NCBI GenBank assembly: GCA_029250665.1
Contig: JAQXEV010000006.1
Location: 1 to 44,755 of the forward strand
Origin: Candidatus Thalassarchaeaceae archaeon
Lineage (GTDB): Archaea > Thermoplasmatota > Poseidoniia > Poseidoniales > Thalassarchaeaceae
DNA: 44,755 nucleotides
Direction: 5' to 3'
Under the pieces are notes generated by a model. It had not been told where the DNA came from and did not search any database. It worked only from the letters and a program-made list of their open reading frames with translations. Positions 1 through 8,432 of this stretch are shown piece after piece (position 1 is the stretch's first letter; each line of letters begins with the position of its first letter). A program made the position numbers and the translations under genes.

Positions 1-1
1 A

Positions 2-1255
2 TCAGTCAGATCCATTTTGAGAACCCGTAAGGGGAAATCGCTCAGTTCCAATCCGTTCGAAGCGGCGGAATGAGGGCACTACGACACCCACAATAGTCGC
101 AGCGACCATTATCGAGACTGCGATTAGGAAGGTCGCTTGCAAACCGATTGTATCGATCATATATCCACCAAATAGAGGAGCGAATGGAATGAATAGGAAC
201 GAGCCAATCATGTCGATTGAATTGACCCGACCACGCAAACGTTGGTCGACACTATCACCGATTGTAGTATTCCAAATGACTCCTAGGACTCCTCCCATCA
301 GGCCCTGGAATATTGCGATAATCATGATAGCACCGAACCACGGTACGAAGACATAGAGGATGTCCAACCAAGCAGCAATTCCCACAACGACATAGAAAAT
401 CATCCCACGCTTCTCCTTTGAAATCGGATTCGATCCAGCCCAGAGTGCACCTAACGACGCACCGATTGGCATCATCGCACCCCAAACTCCGTAGTGAATC
501 GCATTCCAATCATTCACCTGCACAATGAATGGAATTCCTATGTCGATAACGGCTCCACCTACGTGGAAAACCATGAAGGCGATGATGCCGATGAAAAGCC
601 ACGGTTGGCTGATGACGAAAGCCATCGCCTCCCCCATCTCAGTTCGAAAGTCACCTTCTTCCTCCTCACCTCTCTGAATCGGGACCTCCTTCATACCGAA
701 GAGAACCCAAGCGCTGATGAGGAAGGAGATTAGGTCGAGGAGGAGTGCGACATGCATCGTCGAATATCGAATTACAACTCCACCGATTAGTCCACCCACA
801 GACCAAGCAGCAGTTCGCAAGGCATTGTGTAATCCGGTGGCCGAGGAAAGCATCTCCTCCTCGACAAGATCAGGAACCAAGGCCTGGATTGCCGGCATCG
901 AGAAGGCCGAAGACGCACCCATCATGAATGCAGCAAAAATCATCACATTGACGAGGTCAAATCCTGCCATGAGTAGGAGGATGAATAGTGCAGCCAAGAC
1001 GGCTTGAACGATATCCATCGCTAGCGCTACGGTTCGGCGAGGTATCCTGTCGACTAGCATCCCGCCGATCATTATCAGCGGGAGATGGCCGAGGAAATAC
1101 GCTGTCATGATAGCCCCGAAGGCCTTCGGGCCGCCAAGCTCAGCAACCTTCCAACCGACCGAGGTCATGAAGGCAGCCCGCCCTATCTTCGACGCGGTAT
1201 CTCCCAATAGGAAAGCGCGAAGGTCGGGCACCCCCCAAGCCTCAGCTAAACCCAC
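2..1255 (-). CDS. Major facilitator superfamily (MFS) exporter-like membrane protein
   Basis: A 417-residue polytopic membrane protein with about 12 hydrophobic segments. After the second or third segment it has GGMLVDRIPRR, which matches the conserved MFS cytoplasmic loop motif (G-x3-D-R-x-x-R-R). A short acidic loop (RGEEEEGDF, near residue 195) separates the two six-helix halves. Length and layout resemble the MFS_3/EntS-like group of small-molecule exporters, but the substrate cannot be read from sequence. The start is a GTG at 1253-1255; a nearby ATG at 1255-1257 is out of frame. The stop lies at positions 2-4, so the gene is complete. It is divergent from the glutamate synthase genes across a 271-bp AT-rich spacer. 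Confidence 0.85.
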   Translation of the reverse strand: MGLAEAWGVPDLRAFLLGDTASKIGRAAFMTSVGWKVAELGGPKAFGAIMTAYFLGHLPLIMIGGMLVDRIPRRTVALAMDIVQAVLAALFILLLMAGFDLVNVMIFAAFMMGASSAFSMPAIQALVPDLVEEEMLSSATGLHNALRTAAWSVGGLIGGVVIRYSTMHVALLLDLISFLISAWVLFGMKEVPIQRGEEEEGDFRTEMGEAMAFVISQPWLFIGIIAFMVFHVGGAVIDIGIPFIVQVNDWNAIHYGVWGAMMPIGASLGALWAGSNPISKEKRGMIFYVVVGIAAWLDILYVFVPWFGAIMIIAIFQGLMGGVLGVIWNTTIGDSVDQRLRGRVNSIDMIGSFLFIPFAPLFGGYMIDTIGLQATFLIAVSIMVAATIVGVVVPSFRRFERIGTERFPLTGSQNGSD

Positions 1256-1441
1256 ATCCTGCGGCCGTTAGAGGGGCTTTTCAATTTACTCGGATTGGAG
1301 TTCTTTCACAGGTGTGAGAAAGAAGTCTGAGCGATTGACGAATCAATCTGCAATTTCAATTAATTAAATAGTTCAAATGAACAATAATTTGAATAATAAC
1401 TGAACGTTTGACGATTAAACATTGAAATTATAGGGATTACA

Positions 1442-1493
1442 CACACTTTTCACGCATTTCAGTGTGCGTTTGCACCAATGATTATATCATTGG
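1442..1493. promoter_or_regulatory. Two inverted repeats around a TATA-like core upstream of the glutamate synthase genes
   Basis: Seen directly: CCAATGAT-TAT-ATCATTGG at 1475-1493 is a perfect 8-bp inverted repeat with a 3-bp centre. It encloses TTATAT, which sits about 40 bp upstream of the ATG at 1527. Just before it, CACACT (1442-1447) and AGTGTG (1461-1466) form a second inverted repeat. The surrounding 1360-1440 is very AT-rich and holds a third small palindrome, GTTCA-AA-TGAAC at 1372-1383. In archaea a TATA element lies about 25 bp before the transcription start, so a protein bound to the 1475-1493 palindrome would occlude TBP. Operator function is inference. No match to the NrpR operator is apparent. 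Confidence 0.45.
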
Positions 1494-1526
1494 CGTTACG
1501 GTACCGTCGATATTGGAGTAAGCAAC

Positions 1527-3035
1527 ATGCTTGAGTCGACTACAGAGGGCGCGGAATTAGCCGCATCAGGTGCTTTGACGCTGGACAGATTCGGAGCCGA
1601 ATCCGCACGAATTGGAAGAGAACTTGCAGACCAATATCATCGCTATCATATCGAGACAGAAGATGTCGACGATGTAGATCCGCTACCGCATAGATTCCTC
1701 GTCGAAGTCGGCAAATTCGGATTGGCCAAGTTCATCGTCTCAGAGGTATTACATTACGGACTAAATCCTGAGGTCATCCTTTCTCGACCTTGTACATATG
1801 GAGTATTCTCTGGTCCAGTCGGTGGCTTTGTTCCTCGACCAAAACTATGCGTCGGTTGCCTTCGCTGCACCGTTCAACATCCGGATTTCGTCAAGGTGCT
1901 ACCGAATCCCAAGAGGGTTGCTCTCGGAGATTCGTACACCACTCACGGACATATTGCAGCTATTGATGAAGAATCGAAGAAGGGCTTGGTGCCTGTCCGT
2001 GGACAAGGTTACCGCGGCCGATTCGGTGGACCTGGGTTCGATGGTATGCTGACGGATATGTCTGAGATTGTCCGCCCAAGCAGAGATGGAATTCACGGCC
2101 GCGAACTCATCGGCACATCCGTCGATATTGGTACCAAACCGATGCACCTCTCATTTGATGAGGACGGAAATTTGCAAGGTAAGGCTCCGAACATGTTCAC
2201 TATTCAGGTGCCATTCGTATTCGATGTTCCACCTGGAGATTTGGGGACAGCCAAGTTGGCAAAGGTACTCGATTCAACCAGCAAGAGAATCGATACTTTG
2301 GCTTGCATGAAAGCAGCAGACGTAATTGAGATGGGAATGGATTCTCCGAACATCGTCCCAGTGATTCCAAAGGAAACACCGGAGATGGTAGAGATGTTCC
2401 CAGCCGCACGACTCATCGAACTCGATGGCTGGGACAAGGATTCGCTGGACGCGGCGAGGTTGGCAACAGACGCTCTGATTGGAGTTCGAATCTGTTTCAC
2501 AGAAGGTTGGCAAGATCGTATGATGAAGGCAGTCAACAACCGCGTAGACGTCGTTCATCTCAACGCAGACCTACATGGCCGCGGTTTCGACGACGGCCGA
2601 TTCATCTCTGATTTACTCAAGGAAGCCCACATGCTCCTAATCGAGAAGGGCTGCCGAGATATGGTGACTCTAATCGGTGCGGGCGGACTCGTCAGCGCCG
2701 ACCACTTACCAAAGGCAATAATCAGTGGACTCGACGCAGTCGCACTCGACCTTCCAGTCCTATTCGCACTGCAAGGTCGCTCGCATGGGTCTCTAGTCGA
2801 TCGCGAGCAAGTACGAGGAACCCTCCCGAAGAAGATGACGCAGGAATGGGCCGAACAGCGGCTCACCAATCTGTGCGCTTCATGGCGTGACCAGCTGCTC
2901 GAAATCCTCGGAGCGATGGGAATCCGTGAGGCGCGCCGACTCCGCGGAGAATTCGGCCGCTCAATGATAGTGAGCCATCTCGAGGACGAAGCCTTCGAAG
3001 GGATTGAGGGATATGTTAGTGGAGGTGCTATCTGA
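1527..3035 (+). CDS. Glutamate-synthase FMN-barrel paralogue with ferredoxin-like motif (degenerate GltB2-like)
   Basis: 502 residues. The C-terminal half follows the glutamate synthase FMN-domain fold: it has GAGGLVSADHLPKAI where the next gene has SGGVRTADDIAKAI, and the C-terminal helices (EWAEQRL-NL) match the next gene closely. It lacks the FMN loop GGTGA and the downstream cysteine cluster found in its neighbour. Instead, an N-terminal segment has Cys108-x2-Cys111-x2-Cys114-x3-His118-Pro119, a ferredoxin-type motif with the fourth Cys replaced by His; Cys89 is another possible ligand. The TGA stop overlaps the next ATG (TGATG at 3033-3037), so the two are translationally coupled. Likely a structural or electron-relay subunit rather than a second catalytic barrel; the exact role is unknown. 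Confidence 0.75.
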   Translation: MLESTTEGAELAASGALTLDRFGAESARIGRELADQYHRYHIETEDVDDVDPLPHRFLVEVGKFGLAKFIVSEVLHYGLNPEVILSRPCTYGVFSGPVGGFVPRPKLCVGCLRCTVQHPDFVKVLPNPKRVALGDSYTTHGHIAAIDEESKKGLVPVRGQGYRGRFGGPGFDGMLTDMSEIVRPSRDGIHGRELIGTSVDIGTKPMHLSFDEDGNLQGKAPNMFTIQVPFVFDVPPGDLGTAKLAKVLDSTSKRIDTLACMKAADVIEMGMDSPNIVPVIPKETPEMVEMFPAARLIELDGWDKDSLDAARLATDALIGVRICFTEGWQDRMMKAVNNRVDVVHLNADLHGRGFDDGRFISDLLKEAHMLLIEKGCRDMVTLIGAGGLVSADHLPKAIISGLDAVALDLPVLFALQGRSHGSLVDREQVRGTLPKKMTQEWAEQRLTNLCASWRDQLLEILGAMGIREARRLRGEFGRSMIVSHLEDEAFEGIEGYVSGGAI

Positions 3036-4435
3036 TGTCAATTATACAGGAATTCAAGGATGCATACAAGGGCAAGGTGCAATTGCCGAGCGAAGAATTA
3101 CTTACCAAAACGACCGGTCTGATGCAGGACGGAATGCGCGCTCGAGCGATGGGCGATTACATCTCACCAGAGGCTCTTGGTGACGCACGCTGGACTGACG
3201 AGTTGATTCTCTCAACTTGGTATATGGCTGAAACTGGTGAAATTCCTGAGGGGCTCAATTACAAAACCGGAAAATCTGACGGCGGCTTCGACAGATTGGA
3301 TTTCAAGTTCTTACCTGAAAGCGATTGGCTCGAGCACTCGGATTCGATTACAACCAAGCTAGATCTAAATCGTCGTGGCGATGCCAAGAACAAGCTGACA
3401 ACTGACATTCCATGGTATGGTGGCGGTATGTCGTATGGTTCGGTATCGGTCAATGTGATGATGTCGCGCGCCCGCAACGCGGCGCGCTGGAATTCATTCA
3501 TGTCAACCGGTGAAGGTGGTTATCCACCGCAATTGATGGAATGCAAGGAGAACGTCATCACTCAGGTTGCAACCGGTTATTTCGGCGTCGAGGAAGAGAC
3601 GATTCAGGCGGCGCCGATTGTCGAATTCAAGTACGCACAGGGCGCGAAACCTGGACTCGGGGGTCATTTGCTTGCAGCAAAGGCTGGCGAAGAGGTTGCG
3701 AAGTTGCGGGGAAGCGTTCCTTTCGTCAGTCTATTCAGCCCATTCCCATTCCATTCGACTTACTCGGTCGAGGACCATTCGAAGCATCTCGATTGGATCG
3801 AGACCGTCAATCCAACTGCTCTGCTTTCGGTCAAGGTGAGTACCCCTCACGATGTCGACATGGTCGCAGTCGGTTCTTTCTACGCCGGTGCGCACATCAT
3901 CCATCTCGATGGTTCCTATGGCGGCACCGGAGCAGCACCTGAAATCGCCAAGAAGAATATCGCTATGCCAATTGAATTGGCGATTCCGAAGGTGCACAAA
4001 TTCCTCCAAGCCGAGGGTGTGCGTGACCGTGTCACGCTCATCGCCAGTGGCGGAGTCCGCACGGCCGACGATATTGCCAAGGCAATCGCACTCGGCGCCG
4101 ATGGCTGTGTCCTCGGTACCACCGATCTTGTCGGTTTAGGCTGCACCCGCTGCTCAAATTGTGAGGGCGGACCATCCGGTCGTGGCTGTCCATGGGGCTT
4201 GACCACGACCGATATCGAGTTGCAGGAATGGGTGCAGCCGGATTGGGCTGCCGAGCGACTCAACAATCTCTACACTGCAATGCAGTACCGGCTGCGCGAC
4301 ATCCTTCGGCAACTCGGACTATCAGATGTCTCAGAATTACGCGGCCGCACTGATCTCCTTCGATACATGGGTAAGGACGAGGCTGCCAGGGCGGCAGGCA
4401 GAGCCGCGGGCATCGGATTGGAGGAGATCGAATGA
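3035..4435 (+). CDS. gltB2: Glutamate synthase FMN/Fe-S domain protein (GltB2)
   Basis: 466 residues, matching the FMN-binding (beta/alpha)8 domain of glutamate synthase, which converts 2-oxoglutarate plus channelled ammonia to glutamate. Hallmarks seen: STGEGGYPPQL near 157-167, AKPGLGGHL near 204-212, the FMN phosphate loop SYGGTGAAPE near 294-303, SGGVRTADDIAKAIALGADG near 338-357, and an Fe-S cluster motif with Cys370, Cys373, Cys376 and Cys385 followed by PWG. In bacterial enzymes the equivalent domain is internal to a ~1500-residue chain; here it is free-standing, as in several archaea. The gene overlaps the preceding stop (TGATG) and the following start (ATGA at 4432-4435), which implies coordinated synthesis of all three subunits. 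Confidence 0.9.
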   Translation: MSIIQEFKDAYKGKVQLPSEELLTKTTGLMQDGMRARAMGDYISPEALGDARWTDELILSTWYMAETGEIPEGLNYKTGKSDGGFDRLDFKFLPESDWLEHSDSITTKLDLNRRGDAKNKLTTDIPWYGGGMSYGSVSVNVMMSRARNAARWNSFMSTGEGGYPPQLMECKENVITQVATGYFGVEEETIQAAPIVEFKYAQGAKPGLGGHLLAAKAGEEVAKLRGSVPFVSLFSPFPFHSTYSVEDHSKHLDWIETVNPTALLSVKVSTPHDVDMVAVGSFYAGAHIIHLDGSYGGTGAAPEIAKKNIAMPIELAIPKVHKFLQAEGVRDRVTLIASGGVRTADDIAKAIALGADGCVLGTTDLVGLGCTRCSNCEGGPSGRGCPWGLTTTDIELQEWVQPDWAAERLNNLYTAMQYRLRDILRQLGLSDVSELRGRTDLLRYMGKDEAARAAGRAAGIGLEEIE

Positions 4436-7002
4436 TCGACCCGAACACCTTCATCGATGCGCGACGCGCAATGACTGCATCCCATCCCAAGTTTGAGCGG
4501 CGCGATGAAGACGCAGCCGAAGGCGGCTGTGGAGTGGTCGGCCTCGCCTGCGAAATACCAGTTGCTGGACGCCACTTATTCGACTCACTCGAACAGATGC
4601 GTAACCGAGGTAACGGCAAGGGCGGCGGAGTCGCTATGGTCGGCCTCAATCCAGACCAATTCGGCACCGACCGCGAAACCCTTGCTTCGACCTACCTCTA
4701 CGCGGTCGCCTACCTCAACAACGAGGTGCGATCCGGAGTTGAAGCACTCATCACAGAAGCCTACAATCTCCATCACACGCACGAGATGCCTACCCTCCCA
4801 ACTTGGCAACAAGACCTGCCAGCACTCGAGGTCCAACCTCCATCTGTAGTCTGCTACTTTGTCACACCGAGGGCTGACAAAGTCGACGAATTCATCGAAA
4901 ACCAACTCTCGGCAGTTGTCGACGCGGCTGACCGAGCCGCGGTCGAAGAGGAATACACCTTCCACATCACTCATTCACTGAACGTCGAATTCTACGCCAA
5001 AGACGGGCGAACTGACGCATTTGTTTTGAGCCACGGCCGAGACATTTTGATTTTGAAAATCGTTGGATATGCAGAGGATGTCATCCGCTACTACCGTCTC
5101 GACGATATGACTGCACACGTCTGGATAGGCCACCACCGCTACCCTACGCGCGGCAGAGTCACGCACCCTGGTGGGGCACACCCCTTTGGTCAGGGAATCG
5201 ATTGCGCGCTTGTTCACAACGGAGATTTCTCGAATTATGTATCGGTGAAAGATTACCTCGGTCAGAGAGGGATGGAACCACTTTTCTTCACCGATACCGA
5301 GGTCGCTGCGTTGGCTTTCGATCTACATCGCCGGGTCTATGGATACACGCTTGAACATGTGATTGAGAGCTTGGCACCGACCAGCGAACTCGACTTTATC
5401 ATGCTGCCAAAGGAGAAGCAAGTGGTTTACGAGGCGATTCAGAAGACGCATATCCACGGTTCGCCCGATGGTCCATGGTTCTTCATCATCGCACAATCCG
5501 ATGGTCCCACTCATCGATTGCTTGGGATTACTGACACATCGATGCTGCGCCCGCAGGTTTTCGCTTACCAGCGCGGCGATGTTGGAATAGCATTCTGTGG
5601 TTCCGAGAAGCAGGTTATCGATGCAGTTCTCGACTCGCTCGCCTCCGAGGATACTCGATTTTGGCGGCGCGCAGATGAATATTGGAATGCGCGCGGTGGG
5701 TCATATACCGATGGCGGCGCATTCATGTTCGATGTTACGCCGAACGCTGACGGAAGCAAGACGTTGGAGATGCGTGACAAGTTCGGCGCAATTGTCAACA
5801 CTACTCCAGAGGGTGATTACAAACTCATGCCAGCTGGCGAGTATGCATTCACTCTCGATACTCCTAGGGCCACTTTCGATGGGCTGGTTGCAGGACTTCC
5901 ATCGATGGATTGGTCTGAGGCTCGAGCCTGTCTAGAAGCAATCGAGAACGCATCTGGAGACAAGGGTCGAACTTGGGTTTGGGATACTCTGACTCTACTA
6001 CTCGACCGCCGCTACAATTGTGGCAGCCTACGCGAATCGGTCTGGAAGGACCTCGTCGAGGCTGCCTTGATTCGCACGGTGGCATCTTCCGCAGCCTATC
6101 CGTGCGATGCATACAATGGACAGAAAACGCTCGGCCACAGGCCTGAGCCAGCGAGCGTATCACAAGCGATTGTTGTCGACGCTCGCCCATATCCAATCGA
6201 AGGAATCGAATCGCTAGCCCTAGAACTCGTGGCTCTTCACCGAATGGGCTGGAAGCGATTCGTCGTCATCAATTGCCAAGGTCACCGATTCATTGGAAAC
6301 GGTTTCGGCCCAGCTACAAGCGATGTGCGAATCGACGTTTTGGGCGCGGCAGGAGATTATCTCGGAAGCGGCAACGATGGTATGACAATCCACATGCATG
6401 GCAATGGACAGGACCAAATCGCTCAGATTCACAAGTCTGGCGAGTTGGTCATTCACGGTGATGTCGGTCAGTGCTACGGCTACGGGTCGAAGGGCGGAGA
6501 GATGTTTGTTCTCGGTAATGCTGCGGGTCGTCCAATGATCAATTCTGTGGGCGGACCACGTTTGGTAATCAACGGCACTGCGCTGGATTACTTGGCTGAA
6601 TCATTCATGGCTGGAGATCCGCTTGACGGCGGTGGCTTCGTCATCATCAACGGCCTGAAGTTTGGAGTCGATGGAAGCATGAGCGCTCTCGAGACTCCGT
6701 ATCCTGGCAGCAATTTGTTTTCGTTGTCTAGTGGCGGGGCGATTTATGTTCGTGACCCGCACGATAGGTTGTCTGCTTCGCAATTGAACGGTGGCGAATT
6801 CACCGAGCTGACCGAGGCTGATTGGGAGGTTATTGAGCCACTATTGCTGCGCAATGAGGAACACTTCGATATTCCACTAGAGCGGTTGTTGACGGTCGGT
6901 GGCAAGCGCCGCAGTCCATACAATGTCTATCGCAAGATTTCCCCTGTGAAGTCGAAGACCTTGCACGCTGAGGCGGCTTGGGTCGGGCATCATGACGATT
7001 GA
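4432..7002 (+). CDS. Glutamate synthase glutaminase (GATase II) fused to GXGXG domain
   Basis: 856 residues. The N-terminal part is a class II glutamine amidotransferase: the expected nucleophile is Cys33 in GGCGVVGLA, implying removal of a 32-residue propeptide. GHHRYPTRG and HNGDFSNY supply the substrate-binding Arg and the oxyanion Asn/Gly. The C-terminal part (roughly residues 620-790) is the right-handed beta-helix GXGXG domain, with repeats such as GSGNDGMTIHMHG, GDVGQCYGYGSKGG and GNAAGRPMIN. Archaea often encode these two domains separately (GltB1 and GltB3); here they are fused and the FMN domains are left out. The start ATG overlaps the previous stop. No GltD-like NADPH subunit is adjacent. 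An N-methylglutamate-synthase-like role is an alternative that sequence alone does not exclude. Confidence 0.88.
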   Translation: MIDPNTFIDARRAMTASHPKFERRDEDAAEGGCGVVGLACEIPVAGRHLFDSLEQMRNRGNGKGGGVAMVGLNPDQFGTDRETLASTYLYAVAYLNNEVRSGVEALITEAYNLHHTHEMPTLPTWQQDLPALEVQPPSVVCYFVTPRADKVDEFIENQLSAVVDAADRAAVEEEYTFHITHSLNVEFYAKDGRTDAFVLSHGRDILILKIVGYAEDVIRYYRLDDMTAHVWIGHHRYPTRGRVTHPGGAHPFGQGIDCALVHNGDFSNYVSVKDYLGQRGMEPLFFTDTEVAALAFDLHRRVYGYTLEHVIESLAPTSELDFIMLPKEKQVVYEAIQKTHIHGSPDGPWFFIIAQSDGPTHRLLGITDTSMLRPQVFAYQRGDVGIAFCGSEKQVIDAVLDSLASEDTRFWRRADEYWNARGGSYTDGGAFMFDVTPNADGSKTLEMRDKFGAIVNTTPEGDYKLMPAGEYAFTLDTPRATFDGLVAGLPSMDWSEARACLEAIENASGDKGRTWVWDTLTLLLDRRYNCGSLRESVWKDLVEAALIRTVASSAAYPCDAYNGQKTLGHRPEPASVSQAIVVDARPYPIEGIESLALELVALHRMGWKRFVVINCQGHRFIGNGFGPATSDVRIDVLGAAGDYLGSGNDGMTIHMHGNGQDQIAQIHKSGELVIHGDVGQCYGYGSKGGEMFVLGNAAGRPMINSVGGPRLVINGTALDYLAESFMAGDPLDGGGFVIINGLKFGVDGSMSALETPYPGSNLFSLSSGGAIYVRDPHDRLSASQLNGGEFTELTEADWEVIEPLLLRNEEHFDIPLERLLTVGGKRRSPYNVYRKISPVKSKTLHAEAAWVGHHDD

Positions 7003-7013
7003 TTGGTGCTGGC

Positions 7014-7976
7014 TCAAGCAAATTTCTTGGCGATGCTAACAACCTCGTCAGCACAACCCCAAGACAGAGTTACTCCCGCTCCACCATGTCCGTAATTGTG
7101 GATTACAGGGATTCCGTTGTCGAGTATTTCAGATTCTAGGCGCACCTCGCTGCGCGAGGGGCGAAGACCGACGGCTTCTGCGACGATTTTGCTTCGGTCG
7201 AGTTCTGGCCAGACCGCTTCGCACTTGGTGAGAATCTCTTCGCGGTCGGCCTCACGAATTTCCAAATTCCAATCATCGACTTGTGCGGTACCGCCGAGCA
7301 CCGTGCAGTCGCGACGCGCTATGGTGTAGGTCAGTGTCTCAGGCTGTTGGTCGAAGCGACCGTAACCAGGGTCTTGCTCGATGTAAATGACCTGTCCACG
7401 AACAGGGTGTAATTCGGAATCGTCGCACAATTCACGCGCACCGATTCCGCTGCAATTTACTACGAGGTCGGCCTTAATCTCACTAAGGTCGCCGACCTCA
7501 CCGCTCTCAACAATTCCACCAAGTTCGCGTGTACGTGTGATCAGCCATGGCATGTAATACGGCATTTCGATGATTGGCGATTCAAATTCCCAACCGAAGA
7601 CCCAAGGCTTCGGAATCTCATCGGAGTCAAGCACACGGAAATGCGTGATATCTTCTCTCCAACCAGGCAACTCGACCCGCTCGCGCAGATATTCACGCCC
7701 TTTTCTCATGGTAATCCCTGCAGATAATTCTCCCTTGCCCAAACGCAACAATTCTGCATAGGTCTCGGCTCCCCACCGATCTGTCTTTTCCACCGGATGA
7801 GCAAGGAAAGGATACCAAAGTGCGGCAGCACGGTCTGAGACCAAATTAGGAGAGAACTCGCGTGCGATTATGCGGACTGAATGACCGTCCTCAAGCAAGC
7901 GAATCGCGCAAGAAAGTCCCGACACACCCGCGCCAACAACAACACAATCCACTCGCGAGCGTAGTCGAACAACCAC
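7014..7976 (-). CDS. FAD-dependent D-amino-acid-oxidase-family protein
   Basis: 320 residues. The N-terminus carries the dinucleotide-binding GAGVSG (residues 15-20) followed by the usual helix and an acidic strand end. RAAALWYPF and, near the C-terminus, NYGHGGAGVTLSWG are typical of the D-amino-acid/D-aspartate oxidase branch of the DAO family, where the latter segment contacts FAD. The central GIGARELCDDSELHPVRGQ also fits that branch. These enzymes oxidatively deaminate D-amino acids using oxygen and release ammonia. It is convergent with the glutamate synthase genes (11 bp between stops), so a shared nitrogen-recycling role is possible but not shown. Substrate unknown. No signal peptide, so cytosolic. 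Confidence 0.85.
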   Translation of the reverse strand: MVVRLRSRVDCVVVGAGVSGLSCAIRLLEDGHSVRIIAREFSPNLVSDRAAALWYPFLAHPVEKTDRWGAETYAELLRLGKGELSAGITMRKGREYLRERVELPGWREDITHFRVLDSDEIPKPWVFGWEFESPIIEMPYYMPWLITRTRELGGIVESGEVGDLSEIKADLVVNCSGIGARELCDDSELHPVRGQVIYIEQDPGYGRFDQQPETLTYTIARRDCTVLGGTAQVDDWNLEIREADREEILTKCEAVWPELDRSKIVAEAVGLRPSRSEVRLESEILDNGIPVIHNYGHGGAGVTLSWGCADEVVSIAKKFA

Positions 7977-8092
7977 TTCACCTCAACGGTGCTCTGGCTT
8001 CACTCCGCTACCCAGGAGTTTTCCCTTGAACAGTTCACTTCAGAGATGTGGTCTTTGTCTAAGCGTGCAGAAGTATCTTGAGGGAGCCCGCG

Positions 8093-8311
8093 ATGTCGTA
8101 TCGGGTCACGCACATGCCGAAGGTGAGGAAGCCGAAGAGTGGTTGGTTTATTCCACGCAAGAAAAAGCGTCGGGCTGGCCCTCGAGTCAAACCTAGTGAG
8201 AAGGGCCTACCTCCCTGCCCGGCTTGCGGAGAATGGAGTATGCAGAAGGACAAAAATCGCGTCGAACTCTTCTGTGGAGCCTGTGGTGCTATCTTAGGAA
8301 ATACCAGTTAA
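8093..8311 (+). CDS. Small basic zinc-ribbon protein
   Basis: 72 residues from the ATG at 8093 (a TTG 15 bp upstream is less likely). The N-terminal half is strongly basic (FIPRKKKRRAGPR) and the C-terminal half has a zinc-ribbon pattern: CPAC near residues 42-45 and CGAC near 61-64. Layout suggests nucleic-acid or ribosome binding, as in many small archaeal zinc ribbons, but I do not recognise a named family. It is divergent from the oxidase gene and 121 bp upstream of the PrsW-like gene. The regular cysteine spacing supports it as a real gene. Confidence 0.6.
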   Translation: MSYRVTHMPKVRKPKSGWFIPRKKKRRAGPRVKPSEKGLPPCPACGEWSMQKDKNRVELFCGACGAILGNTS

Positions 8312-8432
8312 GACGTGCTGAACCCTATATGGGTCGGCGTTCACGGAGTATCGTCGCTGTGATGAGGAACCGCACCGGATGCCTTGGGCGTCGCGAGTGA
8401 TGGGCGATCTGAGCGGCACTACGGTGATTCTG

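Noticed and set aside
1527-4435. The two FMN-barrel genes as halves of one frameshifted gene
   Set aside because: Each has its own complete C-terminal barrel pattern, their junction is a normal TGATG overlap, and they resemble each other rather than forming consecutive parts.
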